Numbered from the stretch's first letter, positions 17,602-26,726 are shown. The stretch is 64,000 nucleotides of DNA from an uncultured Flavobacterium sp. (GCF_946478785.1 NZ_CAMLDD010000005.1:1-64000); one strand, 5' to 3'. Notes: generated by a model from the letters alone, not told the origin. Numbers and translations: made by a program.

Positions 17602-18613
17602 TTTCTTATATGTAAAAGCAAAAAATACTGATCAGGCCATTTCTGAGCTTGATGGGGATATTCGCCACAAAATTGTCGCCGGAGGAACCAATATCAATGA
17701 TCTTCTGCGCTATTATATTACCAAAGCCGATAAACTAGTTGATATTAATCCTATCCTTGAACATAATGCTATTATGCGTCTTGACAATGGCGGGGTCAGA
17801 CTTGGCGCTTTGCACACCAATGCCGATACGGCTTACGATCCAATTATAGAAGAACGTTATCCTTTACTATCAAAAGCCATATTGGCCGGCGCTTCGGCGC
17901 AAATCAGGAATATGGCAACCAATGGGGGCAACCTGATGCAGCGAACACGATGTTATTATTTTTATGATATCCATACACCCTGCAACAAACGCGACCCGGG
18001 TTCAGGATGTTCTGCAATCAACGGATATAACCGTATACATGCCATTTTAGGGCAAAGCGAAAACTGTATTGCCGTTTTTCCTTCGGATATGTGTGTGGCT
18101 CTGGCTGCTTTAGATGCTGTGGTCAACATTGAGGGAGCTGATGGAAAGAGAGTTTTGAATTTCGCCGATTTTCACCGACTGCCAAGTCACACACCACATA
18201 TTGATAACAATCTCCAACATGGGGAAGTAATTACCAGTATCGACCTTCCCGATAAGGGATTTCAAAAAAATTATTCTTATTTAAAACTTAGGGATCGAAG
18301 CTCCTATTCCTTTGCACTTGTTTCTGTGGCCACCGCTTTTGATATTGAAAACAACAGCATCAAAGAAGCCAGAATTGCCATTGGCGGAGTGGCTCATAAA
18401 CCATGGCGCATCCGGGAAGCAGAAGAATTTTTAATTGAGAAAGAACCAAACAGTCAAAATTTTGCGACAGCCGCCGATATTATCTTAAAAGGGGCAAAGG
18501 GCTATGAACATAATGCTTTTAAAATTGAATTGGCAAAAAGAGCCATAATTCGTAATTGCATAATGGCTTTAAATCCCGAATCACAGCGTCCCGGTGCCAT
18601 GCCCTCACTATAG
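17594..18613 (+). CDS. paoB: Aldehyde oxidoreductase FAD subunit (PaoB-like)
   Basis: Flavin subunit, passing electrons from the FeS clusters to an acceptor. FAD-binding motifs are VAGGTNINDLL near residue 28 and ATNGGNLMQ near 115. Directly after comes a cysteine set (RTRC, TPCNKR, GSGC, SENC) that in PaoB and 4-hydroxybenzoyl-CoA reductase binds an extra [4Fe-4S] cluster, so this is the PaoB type rather than plain xanthine dehydrogenase. Length 339 is close to PaoB. It overlaps its upstream neighbour, and its end overlaps the open frame of the next subunit. Confidence 0.9.
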   Translation: MNNFLYVKAKNTDQAISELDGDIRHKIVAGGTNINDLLRYYITKADKLVDINPILEHNAIMRLDNGGVRLGALHTNADTAYDPIIEERYPLLSKAILAGASAQIRNMATNGGNLMQRTRCYYFYDIHTPCNKRDPGSGCSAINGYNRIHAILGQSENCIAVFPSDMCVALAALDAVVNIEGADGKRVLNFADFHRLPSHTPHIDNNLQHGEVITSIDLPDKGFQKNYSYLKLRDRSSYSFALVSVATAFDIENNSIKEARIAIGGVAHKPWRIREAEEFLIEKEPNSQNFATAADIILKGAKGYEHNAFKIELAKRAIIRNCIMALNPESQRPGAMPSL

Positions 18614-18638
18614 ATTACAGTTAAATAAAAATCAACCT

Positions 18639-20873
18639 ATGACAAAACTACCCTCAATAGGAAAACCAATAAGCCGTTTGGAAGGTCATCTGAAAGTGAC
18701 AGGAAATGCCAAATATGCCGGTGAATATGATGCCCCGGATTTATTGTATGGCTATGTCCTGAACAGTTCGATAACCAAAGGAAAAATAGTTATAATCGAC
18801 ACTACTGACGCAAAAGGAATGGAAGGTGTTATTGAAGTATTTACACATGAAAACAGGCCTTCAACCGCCTGGTTTGATTTTCAGTATGCCGATATGGATG
18901 CGCCGCCGGGAACCGTATTCAAGCCCTTAAAAAATAATGAGATTAAGTACAACGGCCAACCCATCGCGCTGGTAGTAGCCGAAACTTTTGAAATGGCCAG
19001 ATATGCCGCCACTAAAATAAAATTAGCCTACCAGGAACAAGAATTTGCAACTGATCTGCAGGCCAATACAGACAAGGCCAGAGAGCCCAAAAAAGGCCTG
19101 GCATCACTCTTGAAGCCGCCGCCTCCAAAACCAAAAGGTGATTTTGAAAAAACATATCAAAATTCTTTCGTTCAAAGTTCAGGGGAATTCAGGCACGGGA
19201 CCGAACATCATAACCCGATGGAAATGTTTGCAACTACTGTACTGTATGAGGGCAAAAATAAGCTTAAAATATATGATAAAACCCAGGGTACCATCAATTC
19301 GCAAATGTATGTGGCCAATGTCTTTGGTTTGAAAATGAAAAATGTCCAGGTCATCGCTCCTTACGTAGGCGGGGCTTTTGGCTCGGGTCTTCGTCCTCAG
19401 TACCAGCTTTTCATGGCTGTAATGGCTTCACTTGAACTAAAACGTAATGTGCGTGTCACCTTAGACCGTGCCCAGATGTTTACCTTCGGACACCGCCCGC
19501 CGACATTACAGTATACTAAATTGGGAGCTGATAAAAACGGAAAAGTAAACGCTCTATATCATAAGGCAATAGCTGAAACTTCCCAATTTGAAGATTATGT
19601 TGAAACTGTTGTCAATTGGGGGCACATGCTATATCCTGCCGAAAGTACACTACTTGAACACAAATTAGTTCCGCTGGATGTATTTTCCCCGCTTGATATG
19701 CGTGCACCGGGCGGCAGTACGGGCATGCATGCCATTGAAATCACCATGGATGAGCTGGCCTATAAATTGAATATGGATCCGCTTGAATTGCGGTTGATCA
19801 ATTATTCTGAAATAGATAAAAGCACCGATAAGGAATATTCAAGCAAGCAACTCAGAGAATGTTATCTTCAGGGAGCAGAAAAGTTTGGCTGGAAAAAGAG
19901 AAATCCGCAGCCCCGCAGTATGAAACGTGGCAATAAATTGATAGGCTTGGGAATGGCGACCGGAATTTGGGAAGCCAACAGGATTTTGGCCCGCGCACAG
20001 GCGATTATGAAAAGCGATGGTAAAGTTGAAATAAAAAGTGCCGTCACGGATATTGGGACAGGAACCTTAACGGTGATGACGCAAATTGCTTCAGATGAAC
20101 TTGGGCTTCCGATCGAGGATATTACATTTTCATACGCAGACAGCAAAATGCCTTTTGCACCTATTCAAGGTGGTTCCTTCACTGTTGCGACTGTTGGACC
20201 GGCTGTTAAAGCGGCCTGTATGGCACTCAATAAAAAAATATTCAATAAAGCAAAAGAGATTAATTCTGTTTTTTCCCATGCTAAATTCGAAGATGTAATT
20301 TTTAGTGAAGGTTTCCTGCTGCTGAAAAACATTCCGGATACCAAAGTTAGCGTGAAAGAAATTTTTGGTTCATGTAATATCAAAGAGATAAAAACAACCA
20401 ATACAGCCATGCCAAACCCCCTGCAATCAGGAAAAAGGGCAAAAGCCGCTCACAGTGCTGTTTTTGTAGAGGTAGAAGTGGATGAGCAGCTAGGAATTAT
20501 CGAAGTAAAGAGAGCAGTAACAGCTGTCGCAGCGGGAAAAATCATTAACCCAAAAACAGCCGAAAGCCAAATTTTGGGCGGAATGATCTGGGGTATCAGT
20601 AAAACGCTTCATGAAGAAACAATCCTGGATCCCCGATTCGGAAAATATATCAACAGCAACTTAGCAGAATATCATATTCCTGTGCATGCCGATGTTCATG
20701 AACTCGATGTGATTTTTGTTGACGAAAAGGATGATTTTGTAAATGATCTGGGCGTAAAAGGAGTCGGAGAGATAGGCATTGTTGGCATGCCGCCCGCTAT
20801 TGCAAATGCTATTTTTCATGCCACCGGAAAGCGCATCAATGATTTGCCCATTCATTTTGATAAATTGCTCTAA
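18639..20873 (+). CDS. paoC: Aldehyde oxidoreductase molybdopterin subunit (PaoC-like)
   Basis: Catalytic subunit that binds the molybdenum cofactor and oxidises aldehydes to acids with water as oxygen donor. From the ATG at 18639 it is 744 residues, close to E. coli PaoC. The open frame extends to 18594 inside the FAD gene, but the conserved start (SRLEGHLKVTGNAKYAGEY) follows the internal ATG. Characteristic sites are GGAFGSG and the base catalyst E711 in GVGEIGI near the C-terminus. Like its partners it has no obvious signal. No XdhC-type cofactor-insertion gene is present nearby. Confidence 0.92.
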   Translation: MTKLPSIGKPISRLEGHLKVTGNAKYAGEYDAPDLLYGYVLNSSITKGKIVIIDTTDAKGMEGVIEVFTHENRPSTAWFDFQYADMDAPPGTVFKPLKNNEIKYNGQPIALVVAETFEMARYAATKIKLAYQEQEFATDLQANTDKAREPKKGLASLLKPPPPKPKGDFEKTYQNSFVQSSGEFRHGTEHHNPMEMFATTVLYEGKNKLKIYDKTQGTINSQMYVANVFGLKMKNVQVIAPYVGGAFGSGLRPQYQLFMAVMASLELKRNVRVTLDRAQMFTFGHRPPTLQYTKLGADKNGKVNALYHKAIAETSQFEDYVETVVNWGHMLYPAESTLLEHKLVPLDVFSPLDMRAPGGSTGMHAIEITMDELAYKLNMDPLELRLINYSEIDKSTDKEYSSKQLRECYLQGAEKFGWKKRNPQPRSMKRGNKLIGLGMATGIWEANRILARAQAIMKSDGKVEIKSAVTDIGTGTLTVMTQIASDELGLPIEDITFSYADSKMPFAPIQGGSFTVATVGPAVKAACMALNKKIFNKAKEINSVFSHAKFEDVIFSEGFLLLKNIPDTKVSVKEIFGSCNIKEIKTTNTAMPNPLQSGKRAKAAHSAVFVEVEVDEQLGIIEVKRAVTAVAAGKIINPKTAESQILGGMIWGISKTLHEETILDPRFGKYINSNLAEYHIPVHADVHELDVIFVDEKDDFVNDLGVKGVGEIGIVGMPPAIANAIFHATGKRINDLPIHFDKLL

Positions 20874-20971
20874 ATGGTAAAGATTTTTTATTATAAGCAA
20901 TAGCGATACAAAATAGACGAGCCATATTTTAATTTTAATGCAAAAAACGGAATCAATCAGCCAAATAATAT

Positions 20972-21001
20972 TTTGTATTGTAAGAAAAATTATTATATTT
21001 A
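20972..21001 (+). promoter_or_regulatory. Probable promoter of the cold shock gene
   Basis: TTTG at 20972-20975, an 18-base spacer, and TATATTTA at 20994-21001 (one mismatch to TAnnTTTG). Confidence 0.45.
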
Positions 21002-21023
21002 CTTATAACAAATACTTAAAAAA

Positions 21024-21215
21024 ATGCAAGAAGGTACAGTAAAATTCTTCAATGAAGAAAAAGGTTTTGGGTTTATAACACCAAAAAATGGCGGAAGTGA
21101 AATTTTTGTTCACGCTACCGGTTTATCAGAAAGTATTCGTGAGAACGATACAGTACGTTATGAGGTAGAACAGGGCAAAAAAGGTCCAAACGCCGTAAAC
21201 GTAGTGGTAGCATAG
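21024..21215 (+). CDS. CspA-family cold shock protein
   Basis: A 63-residue single-stranded nucleic-acid-binding protein with the OB fold. RNP1 (KGFGFI) and RNP2 (EIFVHAT) are intact. Such proteins melt RNA structure in the cold or in stationary phase. It is a single-gene unit with its own promoter and terminator. The exact paralog (cspA, cspC and so on) cannot be assigned. Confidence 0.93.
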   Translation: MQEGTVKFFNEEKGFGFITPKNGGSEIFVHATGLSESIRENDTVRYEVEQGKKGPNAVNVVVA

Positions 21216-21295
21216 GACAATCAAAAAAGGAATTCTCAATTTTATAGTCTTTTTGTTTAGATTATATTTTCCTTAATTAGAGATTCTTAGCAAAC

Positions 21296-21332
21296 AAAGC
21301 GCTGATTTCATTTGGAAATGGCGCTTTTTATT
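21296..21332 (+). terminator. Terminator of the cold shock gene
   Basis: AAAGCGC pairs with GCGCTTT, with an inner ATTTC/GAAAT stem, followed by a T run. Confidence 0.7.
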
Positions 21333-21458
21333 TTAAAAAATAATTTGACTTTTTTAGTAAAGAATTTAAGATTCTCCTGGCGTATTTTCTATACGTGATA
21401 ATTTCAACTTCTTTTTGCTTCGTACCAAAACGAACAGTATTCTGAAGCTATGCATTTT

Positions 21459-21545
21459 TTAGGAGCTGTTCCCGCTATACGTTGCAATCTTTGCGCCGCC
21501 CCCGCACATACGATTTCACTGCTATCGATGCTGAAGGATTTTTAC
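21459..21545 (+). repeat. Copy of a dispersed Flavobacterium-type repeat
   Basis: Begins with TTTTTTAGGAGCTGTTCCCG and has the block CTATACGTTGCAATC, then GATTTCACTGCTATCG. The first block recurs at 33165 with a few changes. I recall similar AGGAGCT...CCCGCTAT blocks as dispersed intergenic elements of Flavobacterium genomes. Confidence 0.6.
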
Positions 21546-21639
21546 ACTACCGACACGATTTTTTTCTTGGTGAAGATTTTACTTTTCTTTTGTTATTTCT
21601 TACTTTTAAGGTAATGATTGCTTAAAAAAAAATAAAACC

Positions 21640-23406
21640 ATGAGTTTAGATGTTAAGCGTTTACCGTTATATTTGTTGCTGTCACTGTTGCTAATACCTA
21701 ATATAATGGCAGCCCAGCTATTGGGTTCAGGTAAAACCACAATTGAAGAACCTGCAAAATCTCCCGAAGATTCTCTTGGAAGAAGAACACCTCAGGGTAC
21801 TATTAACGGATTTATCAAAGCTATTGCCGATCAGAATTACCTTCGTGCCAGCCAGTATTTTGTTTTAAGCAAACGTTCCTACCGAAAGCCAGCCCAAAGG
21901 ATAAGAATTGCAAAGACTTTCCAGCAATTGCTTGATCACGGAGGAAATTTGTCACCGTCCTCCATTATCAGTAATAAAGAAACCGGACGAACAGATGATG
22001 ACCTGCCGGCAGGCGTGGACCTTGTGGGGAATATTGGTGATGGCAAAACAATCCTTCCCCTTTATGTAGAAAACCAGTCAGATGACAATCAGCCTGCATT
22101 ATGGCTTTTTTCTGCTGAAACCGTACAAGCAATTGTCTCGACCGATATTTCAGGAGAAAAAACATTTTTGGACAGGGTGCTGCCTGCTGTTTTAAAAGAA
22201 CATAAGTTAGGAAATGTTCCCATTGGACACTGGGCTGTGATCGTACTGATGACCGTGATTTGTTATTTACTTTCCAGACTGTTGATCTTTATATTTGCCT
22301 TTACGATAAAAAAGTTGTGGAAAAAAGCGGCCAGTGAAAAAGGCACGGCCATTATAGAAGCATTTACGCTGCCAGTCCATATGTATCTGACTGTCATGTT
22401 ATTTGTCGCATCAACCCAGCGTATGGGAATTTCCATCGTAGTGCGCCAGCGCTTTGGTATCATCATCATCACCATTGGAATTCTGGCTTTTTTAATACTG
22501 CTTTGGAGAATGACCGATTATGTGAGTATGTATACCCGAGGCAGAATGACCAGGCGCGGACGGATTTCGGCCGTATCGGCTATCTTATTTTTGAGCCGTA
22601 CCATGAAGGTGGCAATTGTTTTTATTGGAATTATTGCGATTCTTGGAATTATTGGAGTAGATGTTACGGCCGGAATAGCGGCCTTAGGTATTGGAGGTAT
22701 TGCACTCGCATTAGGAGCACAAAAGACCATAGAAAACTTTGTTGGCAGTGTGAGCCTTATAGCAGACCAGCCGCTGAGGGTTGGGGATTATTGCCGCATA
22801 GATGATATAAAAGGTATCGTTGAAGCTATAGGGATGCGCTCTACTACAGTTCGCACAGCTGCCCGTACAATAGTGACTATCCCCAATGGACAATTATCAG
22901 CCAGTAAAATAGAAAATTTTGCGCATCGCGACCGCTTTATCTTTAATCCGATATTAAACTTCAGGATGGAAACTACTCCGGATCAAATGCGTTATTTGTT
23001 GGTCGAACTTCGATCTTTATTGTTTTCGCATCCCGAAGTATTAAATTCCCCACCAGTTGTGCGCTTTACAGGAATTACAGCCGATGCCTTAAAAGTGGAG
23101 ATAATAGCGTATATAGCAGCCGTAAATTTTGAAACATCTCAGGAAGTGCAGGAAGATATATTATTGAGAATGATGGATATAATAGAAGCCAGCGGAACAT
23201 CTTTAGCTTACCCGTCTCAGACACTTTATATGGCACGTGATACTCAGATATCAGGCGAAAAAACAGCTGCAGTTTCAGAAACAGTTAAAAAGTGGAAAGA
23301 AAATAATGAATTGCAGTTGCCGAAATTTGACCCGAAACGCATGGAAGAATTAAAAGACAGTATAGAATATCCCGATAAAGGCAGTTTTAAACCCACAGAG
23401 GAGTAA
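21640..23406 (+). CDS. MscS-family mechanosensitive channel
   Basis: Inner-membrane channel that opens under membrane tension to release solutes. Residues 1-25 form a signal peptide. A periplasmic domain (about 26-190) includes a conserved GTINGFIKAI segment. Membrane segments lie at about 190-215, 245-262, 275-298 and 325-360. The last one contains the glycine/alanine-rich pore helix GIAALGIGGIALALGAQ. The MscS beta domain follows (about 365-430, with DYCRIDDIKGIVEAIG and TIPNG), and a cytoplasmic C-terminal part. Length 588 makes it a larger MscS with periplasmic extension, common in Bacteroidetes. Confidence 0.92.
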   Translation: MSLDVKRLPLYLLLSLLLIPNIMAAQLLGSGKTTIEEPAKSPEDSLGRRTPQGTINGFIKAIADQNYLRASQYFVLSKRSYRKPAQRIRIAKTFQQLLDHGGNLSPSSIISNKETGRTDDDLPAGVDLVGNIGDGKTILPLYVENQSDDNQPALWLFSAETVQAIVSTDISGEKTFLDRVLPAVLKEHKLGNVPIGHWAVIVLMTVICYLLSRLLIFIFAFTIKKLWKKAASEKGTAIIEAFTLPVHMYLTVMLFVASTQRMGISIVVRQRFGIIIITIGILAFLILLWRMTDYVSMYTRGRMTRRGRISAVSAILFLSRTMKVAIVFIGIIAILGIIGVDVTAGIAALGIGGIALALGAQKTIENFVGSVSLIADQPLRVGDYCRIDDIKGIVEAIGMRSTTVRTAARTIVTIPNGQLSASKIENFAHRDRFIFNPILNFRMETTPDQMRYLLVELRSLLFSHPEVLNSPPVVRFTGITADALKVEIIAYIAAVNFETSQEVQEDILLRMMDIIEASGTSLAYPSQTLYMARDTQISGEKTAAVSETVKKWKENNELQLPKFDPKRMEELKDSIEYPDKGSFKPTEE

Positions 23407-23797
23407 CTTTGTGAAGCATATTCACTCCATTTTATACCAGATCTGAATTTGAACGATCATACGAATCGAAATGCATTGTCTTACTGAATTTATTTGAGCC
23501 AATACCATTAAAGCCCGTGTTTTGTATAATCTATTTCCCGATGCAGAAATTAACATTCCTTATTTTAATAGGGGTCTTTACTTTAGTGGTACAATTATGG
23601 TCCATTTTTAAGTAAACTATCGCAAAATAAAACAAAGTATCCTTGTTGAGATAACAAAACTCATGGGAGTTGTTTAATACAAAAATGCACAAATTTTGAA
23701 TATATAAAGATTATAAGACTGCGATATACAAATTTGATTTCGATTGTGCTTTCGGAATGTTTAAAACTAAAAAAGGTCAAAAAACTAAGTGATAAAT
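23407..23797. other. Intergenic region; possible 24-residue membrane peptide at 23541-23615
   Basis: The only coding-like stretch starts ATG at 23541 and encodes MQKLTFLILIGVFT followed by LVVQLWSIFK and a stop. It would be a single hydrophobic helix with a basic end. No ribosome binding site is obvious, so this is only a candidate. Nothing else was seen. Confidence 0.3.
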
Positions 23798-24121
23798 TTA
23801 TAATTTTGACCTTTTATCAATATTGTTTTTCATTTTTATATAGGTTTTTATCCTGCCTGAGTTAATCCATTGCATTAACTCATGATGGCAAAAATAAATG
23901 CGTTTTCCTTTCTTGTTAACTGGAATTTCCTTCTTACATACTTTACTGTAGATTGTAGCTACCAATAGATTTAGAAATTTTGATGCTTCTTCAACATTCA
24001 GAAGTTCATCTTTCTTCTCTTCAGTAATATTGATACTTAAAATAAGCCTTTCCAAATGCTCTAGTTTATCATGAAGTTTATTAATCATGATAGGTATCTG
24101 ATTAAAAGTAAACGGTTTCAT
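23798..24121 (-). CDS. Excisionase-family helix-turn-helix protein
   Basis: A 107-residue protein with an N-terminal helical segment (coiled-coil-like, about 10-40) and a winged helix DNA-binding domain typical of excisionase-like HTH_17 proteins (LLNVEEASKFL, ATIYSKVCKKEIPVNKKGKRIYF). In Bacteroidetes such proteins usually accompany integrases or mobilization genes. No integrase or relaxase is next to it, so it is probably an orphan left by a lost mobile element. The A+T-rich codon use fits its neighbours. Confidence 0.75.
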   Translation of the reverse strand: MKPFTFNQIPIMINKLHDKLEHLERLILSINITEEKKDELLNVEEASKFLNLLVATIYSKVCKKEIPVNKKGKRIYFCHHELMQWINSGRIKTYIKMKNNIDKRSKL

Positions 24122-24380
24122 AGTAACTTGATATTAAATCTTATCTAAAGATATACTTCAATACTTCTGTTTAAATTAAATGTCGTCAAATGGAATAATT
24201 TGGCTTTCAATTTCCAATAATGTCAGGCAGCACTACAGGATAAAGTTATACAGGAAGTACTGGTTTTTCAGATATGCTGAATTTTTCTATAGGCTTTAAA
24301 CAGATTCGCTTCAGTTATCAGCTTTTTGGCTCTATTTGCTTTTCATTTACAGCAGTTCATTATTGTTTTTAATTTTAGTG

Positions 24381-24461
24381 TTAATCATTTGAATCAGACT
24401 TTTCATCAGCAGGCCTCTGCTGTTTGTCCATCATGAAGGCAACTGCGGTGTCAGGCAACGA
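24381..24461 (-). pseudogene. Decayed 3' end of an SDR gene, paralog of 14925-15737
   Basis: Translated on the - strand it gives LPDTAVAFMMDKQQRPADE and then KSDSND plus stop. The SDR gene at 14925 ends LPDTKVASMMDKQQKPADD and NSDSTD plus stop. Similarity continues past the stop codon into about 20 bases of downstream sequence. Immediately upstream of LPDT the similarity and the open frame end (a stop appears five codons further). No other part of the gene remains. Confidence 0.8.
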
Positions 24462-24520
24462 AACTGCGGGTCAAATTATACCGAAAGTATATGTTGTGAC
24501 TGACCAATTTTTCGACTATT

Positions 24521-24883
24521 TCATTTTGCATATAGACATTTGTGCCGTTTTCCCCACTGCTCCATTTGCTGGATTATCGGCCTTAATTCATAGCCAATTT
24601 CTGTTAACTCATATTCTACTTTAGGAGGGACTTGAGCGTATACATTTCTCTTTATAATATTATCGTGTTCCAATTTGCGCAGTTGCAGCGTTAGCATACG
24701 TTCCGTAATATTTGGTATAGATTTGCTTAATTCGCTAAAACGCATTTTGCCTTGTAATAGCCAGGAACAAATTACAAGTGACCATTGGCCGCAAATTATG
24801 TTTGCCGCATATACTTCTGAACACTCATCTCCTAAGATTTTCTTATTTTCAAAATTTGTGCTTGTAACCTTAACTTTCGACAT
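24521..24883 (-). CDS. HxlR-family transcriptional regulator
   Basis: A 120-residue winged-helix regulator of the HxlR family. The family pattern is complete: an early Cys (GDEC), the WSLVI...LLQGKMRFSEL helix, the recognition helix PNITERMLTLQLRKLE, the wing VEYELTEIG and the terminal helix MEQWG. These proteins often sense electrophiles or aldehydes and regulate adjacent oxidoreductases. Directly downstream is the relic of an SDR gene, which may once have been its target. It is divergent from the SnoaL-like gene at 25098. Confidence 0.88.
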   Translation of the reverse strand: MSKVKVTSTNFENKKILGDECSEVYAANIICGQWSLVICSWLLQGKMRFSELSKSIPNITERMLTLQLRKLEHDNIIKRNVYAQVPPKVEYELTEIGYELRPIIQQMEQWGKRHKCLYAK

Positions 24884-24906
24884 AACTTACATTTTTGATA
24901 GTACCT
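24884..24906. promoter_or_regulatory. Possible HxlR operator
   Basis: Just upstream of the HxlR start codon ACTTACA and TGATAGT face each other across a short A+T spacer (five of seven positions complementary). HxlR sites in related bacteria have this ACTTAC-type inverted layout. Weak evidence. Confidence 0.3.
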
Positions 24907-25097
24907 TACAATTGGTTGTCAATAAAGCCAATATGACTTTTATGTTATAGCTTCGCAGAATTATTCTATTTAAATAATTTAAAGTTTAAAATTAAATCAA
25001 AAAAGTTAATGATGAAAAAAGGCTTCAACAATATTTTTATTATTATGGCAGTACTTAACATTTATTCTTAAATGAAAATCTAAAATTAAAAAAGACA

Positions 25098-25451
25098 ATG
25101 AACATGAAAAACACATCTATATTAGTTAATGCAAACGAACATGTGAGAAAAGGTGAATACGAAGCGTACTTATCCTATCTCACTGAAGATACCAAATGGG
25201 TATTTGTGGGTGAGAGAAATCTTTTAGGAAAAGAAGCAGTAAGGCAATATATCAAAGAATTCTATCTGGCACCCCCAGTATTTGATATGGAAAAAGCGAT
25301 AGAGGAGGGCGACTTTGTAACTGCCACAGGTAACATTGCCTTAAAAAATGTGAATGGAGAATATGATCATTACATTTATTGTGACATTTGGCGATTTAAT
25401 AATGGCAAAATAGCTGAATTAAAACCATTCGTAATTGAGAAAAAGCCCTAA
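25098..25451 (+). CDS. SnoaL-like (NTF2 fold) protein
   Basis: A 117-residue protein with the alpha+beta cone fold of SnoaL-like proteins (VNANEHVRKGEYEAYLSYLTEDTKWVF, EAVRQYIKEF, YCDIWRFNNGKIAELKPF). Such proteins are small isomerases or hydrolases, or act only as binding domains; no catalytic residues can be assigned. It is divergent from the HxlR regulator, so regulation by that protein is plausible. It ends in a strong terminator. Confidence 0.8.
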   Translation: MNMKNTSILVNANEHVRKGEYEAYLSYLTEDTKWVFVGERNLLGKEAVRQYIKEFYLAPPVFDMEKAIEEGDFVTATGNIALKNVNGEYDHYIYCDIWRFNNGKIAELKPFVIEKKP

Positions 25452-25485
25452 CTTCAGTAACACCACATAAAATTTTTTAAAGCAA

Positions 25486-25530
25486 AAAAGGCGCCAATTG
25501 TCTTCAATTGGCGCTTTTGGCTTTTTTATG
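25486..25530 (+). terminator. Terminator of the SnoaL-like gene
   Basis: GCGCCAATTG pairs perfectly with CAATTGGCGC around a TCTT loop, extended by A/T pairs with one bulged G, followed by GGCTTTTTT. Confidence 0.8.
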
Positions 25531-26014
25531 ACCCATAATGGATAGATTACGCACCATTTTATGGAGGATTTAAAGAGATTGGCTTACTATTGGTACTACC
25601 TGTCTTTCATTGGCTTAAAGAATTTGGTTTGGATGTCCTGTTGATGAAGCTATAGCCTAAATCTCTTGCAGGAGATACTTGCTGCGTGCCTGTTTTTATC
25701 AGTTGAGTTTACTTATCTCTATGTCTTTTATAATCTCATTTGTCACAATTACTAATTTGTCTTCAATTTGTTTTGATAATTTTATCAAATCATTGAAGTT
25801 TGGATTTACTATTAACTCTGCGTCAAGTATTGAATATTGTGGTCTGGTAGTTTTATTTTTATTCCATTTTGTCGATTTGAAGTATCCCCCCTTTCTTTTT
25901 TAAGCCAATTAATATAGATAATAATTAGTTTTTTGCGTAATAAAAATGAATGGAGTTAACTATTTTCTGTCTGGTTTGATCATTTTAAAGTTTATTTTTA
26001 TTGGCTATTAACGT
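25531..26014. other. Intergenic region with a start-less coding-like fragment
   Basis: Apart from the fragment described at 25699-25899, no gene is seen in this stretch. Confidence 0.5.
25699..25899 (-). pseudogene. Start-less 66-codon fragment, origin unknown
   Basis: On the - strand an open stretch without any ATG encodes a protein-like sequence: basic first third (KSTKWNKNKTTRPQYS), then a helix-like section (DAELIVNPNFNDLIKLSKQ, LVIVTNEIIKDIEIS), with a stop at both ends. It looks like the end of a gene whose 5' part is lost. I cannot name the family. With the orphan excisionase gene 1.6 kb away it may be a mobile-element remnant. Confidence 0.3.
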
Positions 26015-26605
26015 CTATCTAAAATCAGTAAATCTTTTTTCTAAATCATATAACCATTTGACTCTCTTTTTGTGAGTAACGGATTTTACCATGTTATGGC
26101 TAATCCAGTTTAAATTCTTGTATCCCATAGTTTTGAAAACACTTCTAAGCATTGCTTTTCTAATCAAATTTCCGATCAGCAGCCAGTACATTATCTTGGG
26201 CTTGTTCATTGTGGTGATAATAGTTACACTTTTTAAATTTTTTAATAACGGTATAAGCCCGAAACCTCTGGGATGATGGTCATAGACTATACCCGGTGAA
26301 AGAACCCTATCGATAAATCCTTTGGTCATTGCAGGCATCAAATCCCACCAAATAGGAAATATGAAAATCAAATGATCCGCATTTTTTAAACGATGGTTGT
26401 AATCTATAACTTGTGGATCAGTTGGCGAATGATCTATAAAGGCTTTCAGGTCTTCTTTGGACATTACCGGATTGAAATTATCATTATCCAGATGGAAAAG
26501 ATCTACATGATGATTCCCTTTTTGAAGCCCTGTAGTAACGGCTTCCAAAATGGCGTTGCAGTAACTTTTCTCATAGGGGTGATTGAACACAATAGCTACT
26601 CTCAT
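26015..26605 (-). CDS. NAD(P)H-dependent quinone oxidoreductase (flavodoxin-2 fold)
   Basis: A 196-residue FMN or FAD enzyme that reduces quinones by two electrons, like MdaB or KefF. The start is the ATG at 26605, giving MRVAIVFNHPYEKSYCNAIL; the frame extends a few codons further to 26632. The motif IFPIWWDLMPAMTKGFIDRVL is the dimer and flavin-site signature. It is the last gene of a leftward cluster below a small protein and a Crp-type regulator, which suggests redox regulation. Cofactor choice is not determined. Confidence 0.85.
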   Translation of the reverse strand: MRVAIVFNHPYEKSYCNAILEAVTTGLQKGNHHVDLFHLDNDNFNPVMSKEDLKAFIDHSPTDPQVIDYNHRLKNADHLIFIFPIWWDLMPAMTKGFIDRVLSPGIVYDHHPRGFGLIPLLKNLKSVTIITTMNKPKIMYWLLIGNLIRKAMLRSVFKTMGYKNLNWISHNMVKSVTHKKRVKWLYDLEKRFTDFR

Positions 26606-26726
26606 TTTTTTGAATTGTTTAATATTTACCATGCAAAGATGCAGGAGTTAAAATATTGAGACGATAACAATTGTTAAGAAGTATAGGCTATGTAAACGTA
26701 TCTGAATGAATTAAAGCTGAATTGAA

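Larger units (their letters stand above)
21216..21639. other. Intergenic region with terminator and dispersed repeat
   Basis: Contains the cold shock terminator at 21296-21332 and a copy of the dispersed repeat at 21459-21545. No gene is seen. Confidence 0.6.

Noticed and set aside
25679..25903. 74-codon open frame on the + strand
   Set aside because: The opposite strand reads more like protein (charged helices), so this hydrophobic frame is its shadow.
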